64,000 nucleotides of DNA, taken from assembly GCA_018524725.1 (NCBI GenBank), contig JAEUWP010000302.1, positions 124,001 to 188,000 on the forward strand. Reading direction: 5' to 3'. A program made the translations under genes and the position numbers. Below are positions 26,010 to 36,323 of this stretch, in pieces (within the stretch, counting starts at the first letter, position 1; each line of letters begins with the position of its first letter). Source of the stretch: Podaxis mareebaensis (lineage: Eukaryota > Basidiomycota > Agaricomycetes > Agaricales > Agaricaceae). The notes beneath the pieces are model-generated. The model saw only the letters and a program-made list of their open reading frames with translations. It was not told the origin of the DNA and did not search any database.

Positions 26010-26236
26010 GGTGAAGTGGATGAGAATAAGTACTTGGACCCACTTGTTAAGTAGCTTGGAGATATATGATCGAGAGGGCACAAGCAGAACGGAGAAAATG
26101 CCAGAACATTCACCAAGCGCTGGGCTGGTACATATCTCCAAAGAGGAAAGTGGTCATTACGTCATTTCTCCCACGGATTGATCCTAAGTGATCGGAGACT
26201 GTTGTGCCTCAAAACATACAAAACGAGTTCAGGGTA
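26010..26236. promoter_or_regulatory. Divergent promoter between BAG gene and 26237 ORF
   Basis: A 227-bp gap between two divergent starts. It includes TTACGTCA at 26157-26164, a one-base variant of the CRE palindrome. Confidence 0.4.
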
Positions 26237-27148
26237 ATGTCTCTCACTCTGTGTAGCTCTCCTCTCACTGCCATGTCATCCGTTGCACTCTACCTGCGTT
26301 CCTCACCAATCCTCTTCTCCCAAAGCCCCTCCTACGACGACAAGGGCCGCCAGCTGCCTTTCAACGAATCTCCCCTCCAACGGCGCGAGCGTCATGCCTT
26401 TGTCAAAAGTCTCCAATGGCGGAGGAACGTAGCAACATGGATGCATGAGCAGCGGCATTCGGTCTCAGCCTCTCAATCGTCGGTGCGTCTTTTCTTCCGT
26501 CGTCCAAACTGTTCCTCGGATCTTGATGATTTCATACCCAACCAGCCACCCGATATACCCAGTCCGTCTTCTAGCGAATCGTCATCCCCACGTACACCCG
26601 CTTCGCCGGTCAATACCCCACATACACATACCCCTCAGCAAGACAAACAACAACAAGCTGCGCTGGACGCAGAACTCGCCAAGCTTGCACTTGTCAATTC
26701 CGCCGCTCAGTCCGCTCCCCCACTACAGCGCCAACCCCACAACCGAAACTACAAAAATCTTCACCTGGCGAACACTGCTTATACCCCACGATATCAAGCT
26801 CAAACTCGTGTGCCACAGCAGCCTCGAGCTCAAGCGCCCACCAGGGGCATCTTTGACTCGAGTTCATACACCTACCCTTCTGCGTTTTCATATCCGCATC
26901 CCGAGGAAGATGACCAAGCCGACGGTGGAGAACCTTATATTTTCTACTCGTCCTCCTCAACTCCCAAGCGACCTTCTACCGCTGCTCCAGTCGCTGGTAT
27001 TGGCGAGTTTCCGTGCCCTGCACCTCGGACTTCACCTTCGATCCAGACGTCATCGCTCCAATCACCCTCCTCATCATCTCCCCGTGCACTTACTCTTGCA
27101 ACTACAACGGCACCACCCCTGAAACCGAGACAGATTGGGAATCATTAA
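26237..27148 (+). CDS. Low-complexity hypothetical protein
   Basis: An open frame of about 303 residues, function unknown. The N-terminal 70 residues are ordered-looking (YDDKGRQLPFNESPLQRRER and HAFVKSLQWRRNVATWMHEQ). The rest is Ser/Pro/Thr/Gln-rich with a conserved-looking helix (QQAALDAELAKLALVNSAAQ) and several Tyr/Pro patches. An in-frame 63-nt stretch starting GTGCGT after SASQSS and ending AACCAG may be an intron; removing it keeps the frame. Composition and the divergent promoter shared with the BAG gene support a real gene. The antisense and alternate-frame ORFs over it are shadows. Confidence 0.5.
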   Translation: MSLTLCSSPLTAMSSVALYLRSSPILFSQSPSYDDKGRQLPFNESPLQRRERHAFVKSLQWRRNVATWMHEQRHSVSASQSSVRLFFRRPNCSSDLDDFIPNQPPDIPSPSSSESSSPRTPASPVNTPHTHTPQQDKQQQAALDAELAKLALVNSAAQSAPPLQRQPHNRNYKNLHLANTAYTPRYQAQTRVPQQPRAQAPTRGIFDSSSYTYPSAFSYPHPEEDDQADGGEPYIFYSSSSTPKRPSTAAPVAGIGEFPCPAPRTSPSIQTSSLQSPSSSSPRALTLATTTAPPLKPRQIGNH

Positions 27149-28487
27149 TCGCCATCACTCTGCGTTGCAACCGCAATGAGCTGTGGTTCCTTGAGTTCAT
27201 CTGATGGAAGTTTCGCTCCTGTGTCTGACATTGTGGTTATGGCAACGCGGAATTCTCCACCAATTACCACCATACGACGTGACTCAAGCTGGCTTCCTTG
27301 GTCCCTGGACTGGCCTACCCCTCAGCTTGATGCGCTATTCCTGGGGTAGTTACTACCTTCCCAAGCTCATCTGAGCATCATGATTCTCTCCGAGTCACAC
27401 ATTCACCGGTACCCGTTTCCGACGCCGCCCATCCGCCACACATTGAACTTCCAATCCGGACCATACCTATCTAATATTCACGGCACCGATCCAGAGATGG
27501 CAAGTACTCGACAATGTCCCAAACTTTCAAGAACTGTCTCCTTATCCCCGAAGACTACGCTAGGCGGGCGAGTCCTTCCTTGGCAATCTGTCCGACGCTT
27601 CGCATTTCATTTACTCATGTCCTTGGATGTATCGCCGGGCCTTGGCTTTGGTGATGATTCAATACTTGGACTTCATGGTCTTAGGTTGGCCTGGGTTTGT
27701 GGCTTCGCTTCGTATTTCAAATGTCAAACTTGACCCCCTTTTCCCCGACGTTACATATACACTCATACACTCTCAACAATTTCATTGCGCAGATCACTTC
27801 CCACAGTCTTATTTCTGATCTCTTCCCTTTGTTCAACTCTGGTTGTTCAATAGCCCGGATATCACACGTTTTATCAAAGTCTTCATTCAATAATCACGTC
27901 TCTTATCAGCGTTTTCCCATGTGTAATGGACTGGTGTACATACCTACCTGGTTTGTGCCTATACCGGCAGACGCGGACCATGTCTATCTTTGTTTCGGGT
28001 TGCCTTGCTGTTTCCACGATGTACTTCTTGTGCTGCGCATTTCATGGTTCCTTGTTCCTTGTTGCCTCCTTGTCTCTTGTTTGGTTCGCGTAACGTGTGT
28101 TCGTATCAATTTTGTGGGTAGTACCATTGGATGTTGGATGGTCATTATAACAATGTTTGTTGTATTGGACTGGTACTTATGTGAGTATCATCGGAAGCTT
28201 TGGGAGATTGGGCGGTGATGGGGCAGATGGGTCCTGATTCTACTTTTATCTTCATTACCGCTGTACTAGGTGCCGACTCCACAGCAACAGAATGTGTAGA
28301 GGGGTAGTCTTATATGTCCTGTCCTAACATCGCGGCCTGTCTATTATTGGATGACATCATGCCTTGTTGGTCAACCTTGGACGCTTTCTACAATCGTCAA
28401 GTTCCAACGCCAACGCCCGAGTTCAGTCATCCCACGGAGAAATAGAAAATTGAACGATCAAGGGTGTACGTACAATGTTATCAACAA
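27149..28487. other. Intergenic, 1.3 kb
   Basis: Probably holds the 3' UTR of the upstream gene. The frame at 27697-28218 (+) is Cys/Phe/Leu-rich with no family likeness and I do not accept it. A short hairpin with a ten-base stem (ACATGCTTGT / ACAAGCATGT) starts near 28490, within the end of the adjacent pseudogene. Confidence 0.4.
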
Positions 28488-28960
28488 GGACATGCTTGTG
28501 CCGGGTCGGCCTTAACAAGCATGTACGCCCCCACAATTGGGCCCTTCCAGCCCAATCTCGTCAACAAATTGACTCAGGCTCCAGCTCAATATATCCGTTT
28601 GAGGTGTGATTATTGAAACCCCTAGGTTGGTTAAACACCGGAAAGATACACCTGCCACCATCACCGAATTTTAATAACACCCCCTTCCCTGAAAAAAAAA
28701 TTGGGGGAGGGGGGGGGGGCGCTGGGTCATATCTACCGATGAGACCAGATCCAGTGCAGGTTGAAGTCAATCAGAAATTGCAGTTGTCGAGTTGAATAAA
28801 AGTAATGCATCAAATGGGCTAAACTAGAGTGGAGAAAAGTTGCCCCCCCGAGAGAGTGTCAGACTTCAACAAAGGCGTAGTTTTGTGGGATTGAGACGCC
28901 TGGATCGATGGCGACAATAACAAAGGGTCCTTTCAAGGATGAGTTGCATTTGTTGGCGTT
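28488..28960 (-). pseudogene. PEBP-family pseudogene, inverted relative of the 23431 gene
   Basis: Translated on the minus strand, scattered frames match the intact PEBP gene in order: GPFVIVAIDPGVSIPQN near 28915, then a stop, INSTTAISD-LQPA near 28770, FPVFNQPRGFNNHTSNGYIE near 28620, and DNA alike down to the last exon (GGGGCGTACATGCTTGTTAA against GGGGACGTATATGCTCGTTG) near 28510. Several stops and frame breaks are present and the splice sites are degraded. It is a decayed copy in opposite orientation, 4.3 kb from the intact gene. The first exon and signal peptide were not found. Confidence 0.8.
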
Positions 28961-29054
28961 GTTACTCTTACCGGAACAGTGGCAAATGGAAGATCAGCCA
29001 TCGTAGGGAACACTAACCAACTAGCTGCATTATTTTAACTGCCTACACATACTT

Positions 29055-31219
29055 CTAATCGTCGTTATCCCAGTTACCCGACTGCTGTGGAACCTTTGGT
29101 CCTCCCGCAGGTTTGCTCATAATGATACTATCAACGCTGAGAACCGAAACCGCAGCCTCAGTAGCCAACTTGAGTGCCCATTGCTTAGCGGCCAACGAAT
29201 CGTAAATCTTGCACCGGTCAGCCTGCAACGTTCCATCATCTTCGCACTGCGTAGACAGTCAGTCACGGCGACAACACCATCAACATGGAAGACAACCCAC
29301 CTCAACATCAACACCCCAAGCCTCCCCACCCTTAAGCTCGTGCTTCGCCCACAACCTACTGAGTACTTCATTCCCCTCAGCACCGCCCATAGCATTCTCC
29401 GCAAGTGTCCTCGGCACAACCTCGAGCGCATTAGCGTACTTCTTCACAGCATGTTGCGCCAGCCCCTTCAGTCCACTCCCATACGCATCCACCCTCTTCG
29501 CCAGTTCCATTTCCGTCGCACCAGCGCCAGGAACCGTCCTCGCGTCTTTCATCAACCCCTTGATCACATTCACACCGTCGTCCACGGCACGCTCAAGATC
29601 ATCAAGATGGTTGGCTGTAGCACCACGCAGAACAATTGTGGCAGTTTTGGTCTTTTCACCTGGGGCAGTGGGGTCAAATCCAGGGTCTCCTTCCACAAGT
29701 TGACGGAGGACCGTTACGCGATCGCCGCCGATTTCTGTTGTCTCAAAAATATCGACGTATCCGGCTTCTTCTGGGGTGGGTGCGCCCATACGTGCGAGCG
29801 GCGTGGCGCTGATGACCCGGCATAGTCTGCGAAGGTCGAATTTTGACAGAACTTTAAGGACGGCGATGCCGAACCTGTTGAGGTAATGTAAAGCGAGTTC
29901 CCCGACTGATGAACCGGCGACGATGACTTTGACACCAGAGTCGGCGATTTCTTTGAAGATCTGTGATTGAAATCAGTAAGACGTTCTTGTCGTGGTCGTT
30001 CGAAGCTACCTTTTCCATATGCTTCTCCTCGCCAGCCGTGAAGTTGAGCATTTCATCAGCATTCTTAATTAGTACAGTCCCCTTGGTCTCCGTCTGGGCA
30101 ACATCCAACGCCGAGGTGAAAACAGCAACTTTGGCCTTGTAAACTTTCTTCACATCACCTGGGACGTACGTGAGCGGTCTGCAGCTGACGTATGTACGAA
30201 TTTTTGACACACCTTCGGGTTCACGACCAAACACCATGCCTTGTACAACCTTGCTGGCGGCCAAGCTACCGCCCATAATTTTGACCACGCGGACATTGTC
30301 CACGTTGAAGTTTTTGGGGTTTGGGGGCATGACAGACAACGCAGCATCAGCTACCAGTGAAGCCAATGCATCTTCATGACCGTATTGTTTTGCAGCGATC
30401 ACGGGCTTGAGTGCGGTCACCAGCGAGGCGTGTGTCAGGGGTTGCGGCAATTTCCATGTCGATAGAGCTGGTCATTGAGACATCAGATGACAAGGAATCA
30501 AAGGTAGGACGAAATGACGTACTTTCGAGTTCCCGCAGAGTTTTATCCAACGCCAACTCGTAGCCCTTGATAACTTCACTCGGATGCAGACCCATAACCA
30601 GCAAACTCTCCGCTTTCTTCAACAACTCTCCTGCGAAGATGATCACCATATTAGTTGCATCACCCATCTAGAAAAGCAACAGAGGGACAAAGATGAGTAT
30701 GCACATTCTCTATCTTGCCAAAAGGATGAAAAAACGGCGTAAGCAAACGAGGATAGGCCAGGATCCCTTTAAAACAGGAAGGGCAAAGAATAAGTAAAAT
30801 GGTTAGAAAACGCTCACCTCGGCCTCTTGTGCCTGCGACGCCATCACGACCAGCTTCGCAGCTGGATGCACGACCTCGATCTCCCTGATTATCGTCGCAG
30901 CATCTGAAGTCACGAAAAGTCGTCCAAGGTGATTAATTACAAGCTTGTTTCTCCCTGGATAACACATTGATCTCAATCAGCACATGTCTAGGCTTCCAAG
31001 AGATCTCATGGCACGTACCATTAGGCCCATAACTCGTCCGCACCAAATCGGTCAGTTCATTGACTGCTTGGATGTTCCTCAAGACAGCATCATCGAGTCC
31101 TTGTAGATGCTGCGTAGACGCGTCAGCTGAAGACAAATGTTGCATAGAACGCACAGAATTACCTTGTAACCCTCCTTGAACAGTTGAATCTGGTTTGCTT
31201 TTGGTACTTTGAGGGACAT
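29055..31219 (-). CDS. CCT8: T-complex protein 1 subunit theta
   Basis: Eight exons, 31219-31163, 31109-31019, 30954-30818, 30667-30523, 30467-30213, 30158-30010, 29960-29301 and 29246-29055, sum to 561 residues, the usual length. The group II chaperonin landmarks are present: VRTSYGPNGRNKLVINHLGR, FVTSDAATIIREIEVVHPA, GDATNMVIIFAGELL (the usual GDGT ATP motif reads GDAT), ETKGTVLIKNADEMLNF, VPGAGATEMELAKRV and the C-terminal nucleotide motif WGVDVE. MSLKVPKANQIQLFKEGY and the sequence after ETKGTVL point to theta. The protein is one of eight subunits of the TRiC/CCT ring that folds actin, tubulin and WD40 proteins in the cytosol. The third intron, 30668-30817, is long for this locus (150 nt). 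The 54-nt intron at 30159-30212 has no stop and reads through. Confidence 0.95.
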
Positions 31220-32387
31220 CGCGTCTGTGATGATACAAATACGCTCGACGGACACCTTAATTTGTGGGTGTGACAGATATGTCACAAATCGAGACAGTGA
31301 TGTAAGCGATTAGGCAGCACACTGGCGCTGTCAGACTGAGACCAGAGCCAAAAGCAACGAGGGCCCTTCATCCCAAGGATATCTACACCCAAAAGCTACC
31401 AACAGCTCGTTCCGACAACGAGTGGCACACAAACGCACTACCTACCGGGCTGCTGGACGTTTGCAATAATCTGGATTCCATAGCGGTTGGGTGGCCGAGG
31501 CTTTGTCTATCTTTGGCTAACAGTTGGTGGTTACAGGCGAACTGACTAGTAAGCCGCTGAGGCAGGTGCCAGTGTTTGGCGATGCTACAAAATTAGCTGT
31601 TGCAGATGAACACTACGGTCGTCCAATCTCGTAACTAGTGAGTCAGTGAGGTGAGCTTACGGGCATGCGACTAATTAGGGCTCCATGGGACAAGTGATGG
31701 TCAGCTCAGCTGCAGGTAACGGGTCCAACACGTGGTACGCATAAACAAGGAGAGCACAGGTTCTATGAGCATGGGAATAAGAAATCAGTGGCCATATAGT
31801 CCTCGCGAGGGCGACCGTCAACGAGATTCTTTGGCGGCAGTGACATTTTCAATCCACGATGTCCAAGGCCTCGAGGCGATCAGGCGTATCATGACCTCAC
31901 TTCAGTCACTCGAAAGCGCTTCGGGCTGCCAGAGAATCTTTTATCAAGCTTCCATCTGTGATTTGACTCAACGAAACTATTCCTTATTGCCACCCTACAA
32001 CGGGAATTTTGTAACATAAGGGTAAAAACGAGAGGTTACCTCATTGCCTGTGCTCTGGCGTTCTGCCGTGGGCTGAATATTATGGCTTCATGGCGCCTTG
32101 AACTGAATATATGGGTATATGGTAGACAAATTTGGGTTTCTGGGCGCTGGATAGCAGGTTAAATGATGGTGATTCTGATAATGGGACCCTTGAACATGCT
32201 CATTGTGCATGTTTTAATCTATTCCGAATCCGAGCTTTATGCCGTCCATCCTGCACTCACGGAGATAGACACCCATATTGGAGATGGGCATATAAAGCCA
32301 CTGTTCGAGACGGTTGTTCGACAGTTCAGTCTCTTCTTCACGTAGTCCCTCTCTCCGCCCTTTGGTCTGTTTTTGCTGCTGGCCGTC
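31220..32387. other. Divergent intergenic region with TATA box at 32291
   Basis: This separates CCT8 from the coiled-coil gene. TATAAAG at 32291-32297 precedes the ATG at 32388 by about 97 nt. No gene was recognised; the short frames inside are not convincing. Confidence 0.45.
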
Positions 32388-33114
32388 ATGTCGATTGAAG
32401 AAACGACCTCCTACTCACCCTCTCCCATCATCCCCGTCACCGATGTACGCGTGATTGCTGCCGTATCAAAAATACTTGAGCTAACACATTTATGTCTCAC
32501 AGGAGCGCATCGACACCCCTGCTGACGCCCCGAAGGAGCAACAGCGTAAGATCGCTGCTTACAACGAACTCCTCGAGGAAATCTACCTCCGCAAGACGGA
32601 GCTCGAAAGTCTCGAAGGACGCCTTGCCTCAATGAAGGTCGAAATTGAAGACGACATTGCACATCTAGCTCGCAAGAACGCCGAAGAGACCGCAAAGACA
32701 CAGAAACGGAGGTCTGGCACCACTGCAGTCGCTGCTTTCGTCCCTTCATCCACAACATTGGCACAGACGAACGGAGCAGAGAAGAGCGGTGACGCCACTC
32801 CCAAGGTCAGCACGAATCCAAATGCGGCTGCGAACGGTGTTGCTGCTGCGATCGCGAGCTTGAAAAGTGTCGCTGGTGCCACCAAGAATGCGAAGAGCCG
32901 AGGAAAAGGGAAGGGAAGACAGGAGAAGGCGAAGTTGAATGGGACGGATTTGAAGTACAAGAAGGGCGGCAAGATCAACTTTGATGATGATGAGGATTAC
33001 GATTATGATGATGAGGTTGGTGATGACGAAGAGTATGAGGGGAATGGAGAGCGTTATGAAGAGGTTATTGATTTGAATGGAAAGGCTTCATTTGTACCGG
33101 TCACCGCCAATTAG
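32388..33114 (+). CDS. Small coiled-coil acidic/basic hypothetical protein
   Basis: Exons 32388-32444 and 32503-33114 give 222 residues. I do not recognise the family. After a short Ser/Pro N-terminus, residues 20-75 form a coiled coil (AYNELLEEIYLRKTELESLE and on to DDIAHLARKNAEET). An Ala/Thr-rich linker follows, then a Lys/Gly-rich segment (KSRGKGKGRQEKAKLNG), KYKKGGKINFDDDEDYDYDD, a strongly acidic stretch, and a hydrophobic C-terminal tail (VIDLNGKASFVPV). The alternating basic and acidic tracts suggest a nuclear or nucleic-acid-associated adaptor, which is inference only. A TATA box lies upstream. Confidence 0.7.
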
Positions 33115-34007
33115 ATGCGTACGTGCTTTCTCTTGCAGCCTATTAATCGTCTAGTCCTAGATTTTACTCCGCTAGTTAGAGATTCGTGGCTTTCGTTACC
33201 CGTTGTATCAATCATCTAGACAGCTTGGATCTCGGTGTATCATAACACTTAATCAAGGATATCCCAGTCATATTCGATCGAACTTTTGCTTTGCACAGTG
33301 TAGGAGGGCTCCGAAGTTTTCATGGTATTGGGGGTGTTGGCAAGATTTTCAAGGGTTCAAGCCGGGGCAGAGAAGCTGTCCGTGACTCGGCCACGAAGTA
33401 ATCCAAATGGCTGTGAGATCCAGCTTGATCAGAAGACAGTTAAAGACTTTGGTTTGGTCGTTGGATTTGATAAAAGGAGTGTTAGTTTTGAGTTATGGAG
33501 AGCGTCAGTGAGGGTTTTGAATAACCGCCCAGTCAGGACTCCAGCAGCAACCTTCTTTTCACAATCACGATCACAACCTCTCAGTCCCAGTAGCAGCAGC
33601 AATAACAACCCCTGCGACCCCCCACTGTATGTCGCCTGTCTTAGTCCCATGTCCCAATACAGCGCGCTACCGCAAACTCCTATAACATTGTGGAATGCTT
33701 GGTGTTCAAACATACTTACCTCCCTTTCCTCCCAGTTCCCCTCAATTTTTTCGTGTATCCGAAGGGTAAGCACGACTTCACAGTGGCTAGGCGACTCGCT
33801 AGTAAGCATAACTTAGGTCATTGTAGCATCCTCTTGGTCCAACAACCTCCGGCACCACAGGCAAGGTATCAGCATCAAACAAAGACATTGATAATTTTGT
33901 TCGCAATTTACTCGTAATTGTCACGTTATACAGCAAAGTACATGGGACATACGCTTTCCTAGAAACCGGCGGAAACTCATCACCGGTGATGTGTTATGAG
34001 GTACGGC
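33115..34007. other. Convergent intergenic, 0.9 kb
   Basis: No gene seen. The opposed frames near 33322-33816 (+) and 33429-33809 (-) are mutual shadows without recognisable motifs. Confidence 0.4.
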
Positions 34008-35095
34008 TTAGATATCAACTGAATTGATGAAATCATCGGCTTTCTTATTGAGCTTGTCCTCCATCCCCTTCCTGACATGATCCAACGTGCCTTGGTTGGC
34101 ACTATAGTCGGTATTGTCTTAACGCCAAAGCGTCCCTCATAAGCAATTTACCTGAAGACACATGAGGAAGTTGCTTACTTTTGCTGACCTTCGCGTTGAT
34201 GGTGTTGAGCTTCACGATGATGTAGTCTTCGACACTTCCACTGGCCTCGAAGTAGAAACCCGACATACGGAGCGCAAGAGCTCCGTTGGTGACACTTTTG
34301 ACGATTCAGTCAGATTGGCTTTTGAACAATGGTGATCCACCTACGTCACGGTTGCAACACTAAACTGTCCGTGTTTTGCAGAAGCCGTGAAGGGGCGGAA
34401 AAACTCGCGCACGTTTTGCTGCTTGGCAAGTGCGTTCAATGATTTGGCGACGAGGTTCTTCTCCGCGGTCGAGTAAATGGGGTCGTCTTTGACTACATTG
34501 ATCACATAGTCTTTCATGGTTTGCTCCCCGAATGTCGCACCCCCGATTTCAGCGGACGAAGTCCTGAGGAACACAGTGCAAACTCATCAGTGAACCACAT
34601 TGTCAGTGTCCAACTCATGTATTCTCACTGCGCGTTCTGGACGAACCATCCAGTCTCGGACAAACAGTCCTTCATGTACTGCCAGAATTCGGGCTTCAAC
34701 TCATCGCCGCACTTTTTCTTTGCGTAACGGGATGCGAATTCCAAATGATCTGCGACATCTCTCTGAAAGAATCGTCAGTTTGCATTGGCACGTGGACTTG
34801 TAGTATTTCAGCGCACTTACACGGTTCATCCCAGTAAGGTTGGCGAGCACAGAGACCAGGTTAGGCCCTATGACGGCTGCACCGTCTTTTCCAGGCTCGC
34901 CCAAGTATTTTCCGCGGTCTGTGAAAACGTTTCAGTTCTCCCTGCAACACGACGGCTGGCTGGATTTCACGGGCCTTTGTCCTCTTGTGCATCTGCACTC
35001 GCCTTAAGGCTGAGACCTTGAACGGTCACAGCCGAAGCGAGCTCAGTATTGTTAACAAACTTGATAGCGCGTTCGAGTCCTTCAGAGGTAGTCAT
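34008..35095 (-). CDS. Unknown-family protein, paralogue A
   Basis: Exons 3-6 are firm: 34762-34629, 34563-34345, 34294-34179 and 34117-34008, with introns 34763-34820, 34564-34628, 34295-34344 and 34118-34178. Exon 2 begins after the splice near 34915 (KYLGEPGKDGAAVIGPN) and ends at 34821. Exon 1 starts with the ATG at 35095 (MTTSEGLERAIKFVNN), but its donor is uncertain; a GTGCAG donor would join it in frame. The roughly 240-residue protein has no signal peptide. Landmarks are LEFASRYAKKK, PEFWQYMKDCLSETGWFVQN, NLVAKSL, REFFRPF, GALALRMSGFYFEASGSVEDY and a C-terminal helix DHVRKGMEDKLNKK. Paralogue B at 36324 has the same order. I know no function. It resembles, from memory only, uncharacterised proteins found in fungi and some bacteria. 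Confidence 0.65.
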
Positions 35096-35166
35096 GCTGT
35101 ATTATGGGTTTGTGTATGAGAGTTCAAGAAGCTTGGGGAAAAGAACGTTGCACCCAAGCCGACCCA

Positions 35167-35173
35167 TTTTATA
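35167..35173 (-). promoter_or_regulatory. TATA box of paralogue A
   Basis: TATAAAA on the minus strand, 72 nt upstream of the ATG at 35095. Confidence 0.45.
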
Positions 35174-35491
35174 TCATACTCGATAAGCAATACTTGACCT
35201 GGTGCTGTAAGCATCCAACACATTTGGGGAAACCCACTAAACCTTACTGAAATGTTCGACGCGACATGCTTTGCTTGGAAGCAAAAATGTTCTGAGATCC
35301 ACTGTGCGGCTGGCGCCACTTCAAATCTCCAATTTCAATTGGATTACCATTTTCACCTTCACAGATTCGAAAGGAAGGGAACGGTAACCCATTCCTGCTG
35401 TCATGTCACCGAAGCATGGGGTCGTTTCGAACACACTTATCGATTGTCTGCCAGTATCCCAGAGTACCCCAAAGCTGTTATCAAAAACCTC

Positions 35492-35499
35492 TGACGTCA
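35492..35499. promoter_or_regulatory. CRE palindrome TGACGTCA, promoter copy 1
   Basis: Perfect ATF/CREB-type site within the first copy of the duplicated promoter block between the divergent paralogues. Confidence 0.45.
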
Positions 35500-35879
35500 A
35501 AAAATTAATGTTCCTCTTTCTGACCCTTCCATCCTTCCTGTCTACTTGCTCCGCACCTCACCCTTCACCCTTCCTGTCTACTTGCTCCACACCTCACCCT
35601 TCCGCCCTTCCTGCCCACGCAGGAAGAACTACTGTTTAAAGTCACTCCAAGTCACCCGCTCACCCCACTTCATCATGCCACTTACCTAAGTTACTCCGAT
35701 CTTTCATTGAAGAAAGAACTCTTCGATTTCAACTGAATTACTATTTTCATTCTTTTTTCATAGATTTGGAAGGAAACGAACGGTATTTCATTCCTGCTGT
35801 CATGCCACCGAAGCATGGGGTCGTTTCGCATACACTTATCCACTGTCTAGTACCCCAAAGCTGTTATCAGACATCTCAG

Positions 35880-35887
35880 TGACGTCA
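35880..35887. promoter_or_regulatory. CRE palindrome TGACGTCA, promoter copy 2
   Basis: The equivalent perfect site in the second copy. The core is unchanged although surrounding bases differ, which suggests it is used. Confidence 0.45.
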
Positions 35888-36265
35888 AAAAAGTAATGCT
35901 CCTCTTTCTGACCCTTCCATCCTTCCCGTCTACTTGCTCCCCGCCTCACCCTTCCACCCTTCCTGTCTACTTGCTCCACACCTCGCACTTCCTCCCTTCC
36001 CATCTAAGTAGGAAGAACCACCGCTTCAAGTCACTCCAAGTCACCCATTCGCCTTATTTCATCATTCCACCTATCTAAGTTACTCCGATACCTCACAGAA
36101 GAAAGATCTTTCCATGCCAGGTCAGGGTGCCTTTAGCTTCAATTTTACCTGCCGCCACATCCAAGTGTGGTATAGAATACGATCCAGCATACACCCCAAT
36201 CGTCACCCGATTGGCTGCGGTGGGGGGTAGAATTATGTATTTCGTTATTCATCACTGCAGTCACT

Positions 36266-36273
36266 TTTATAAG
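36266..36273 (+). promoter_or_regulatory. TATA box of paralogue B
   Basis: TTTATAAG about 51 nt upstream of the ATG at 36324. Confidence 0.4.
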
Positions 36274-36323
36274 GGTGTGACCCATCAACTTTCGCTCGAA
36301 CCATCGCATCAAGCCTTGAAGTC

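Larger units (their letters stand above)
35333..36108. repeat. Tandem duplication (2 x ~385 bp) in the shared promoter
   Basis: Copy 1 (about 35333-35720) and copy 2 (about 35726-36108) align along their length: ATTTCAA..., CATTCCTGCTGTCATG, ACCGAAGCATGGGGTCGTTT, TACCCCAAAGCTGTTATCA, TGACGTCAAAAAA, CCTCTTTCTGACCCTTCCAT, AAGTCACTCCAAGTCACCC and TAAGTTACTCCGAT. By eye they are about 85-90% identical with small indels. Each copy contains internal pyrimidine-rich repeats of a unit near 28 bases (CTTCCTGTCTACTTGCTCC) and one TGACGTCA. The block sits between the divergent paralogues A and B. Confidence 0.85.

Noticed and set aside
27697..28218. 173-codon plus-strand frame rich in Cys, Phe and Leu
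   Set aside because: No hydropathy pattern or motif suggests a membrane protein family; likely 3' UTR or intergenic.
30159..30212. 18-residue insertion in CCT8
   Set aside because: It is a 54-nt stop-free intron (GTGTGT...CAG); removing it restores the conserved chaperonin alignment.
31486..31510. Possible tRNA A-box (GGGTGGCCGAGG)
   Set aside because: No matching T-arm or acceptor stem follows.
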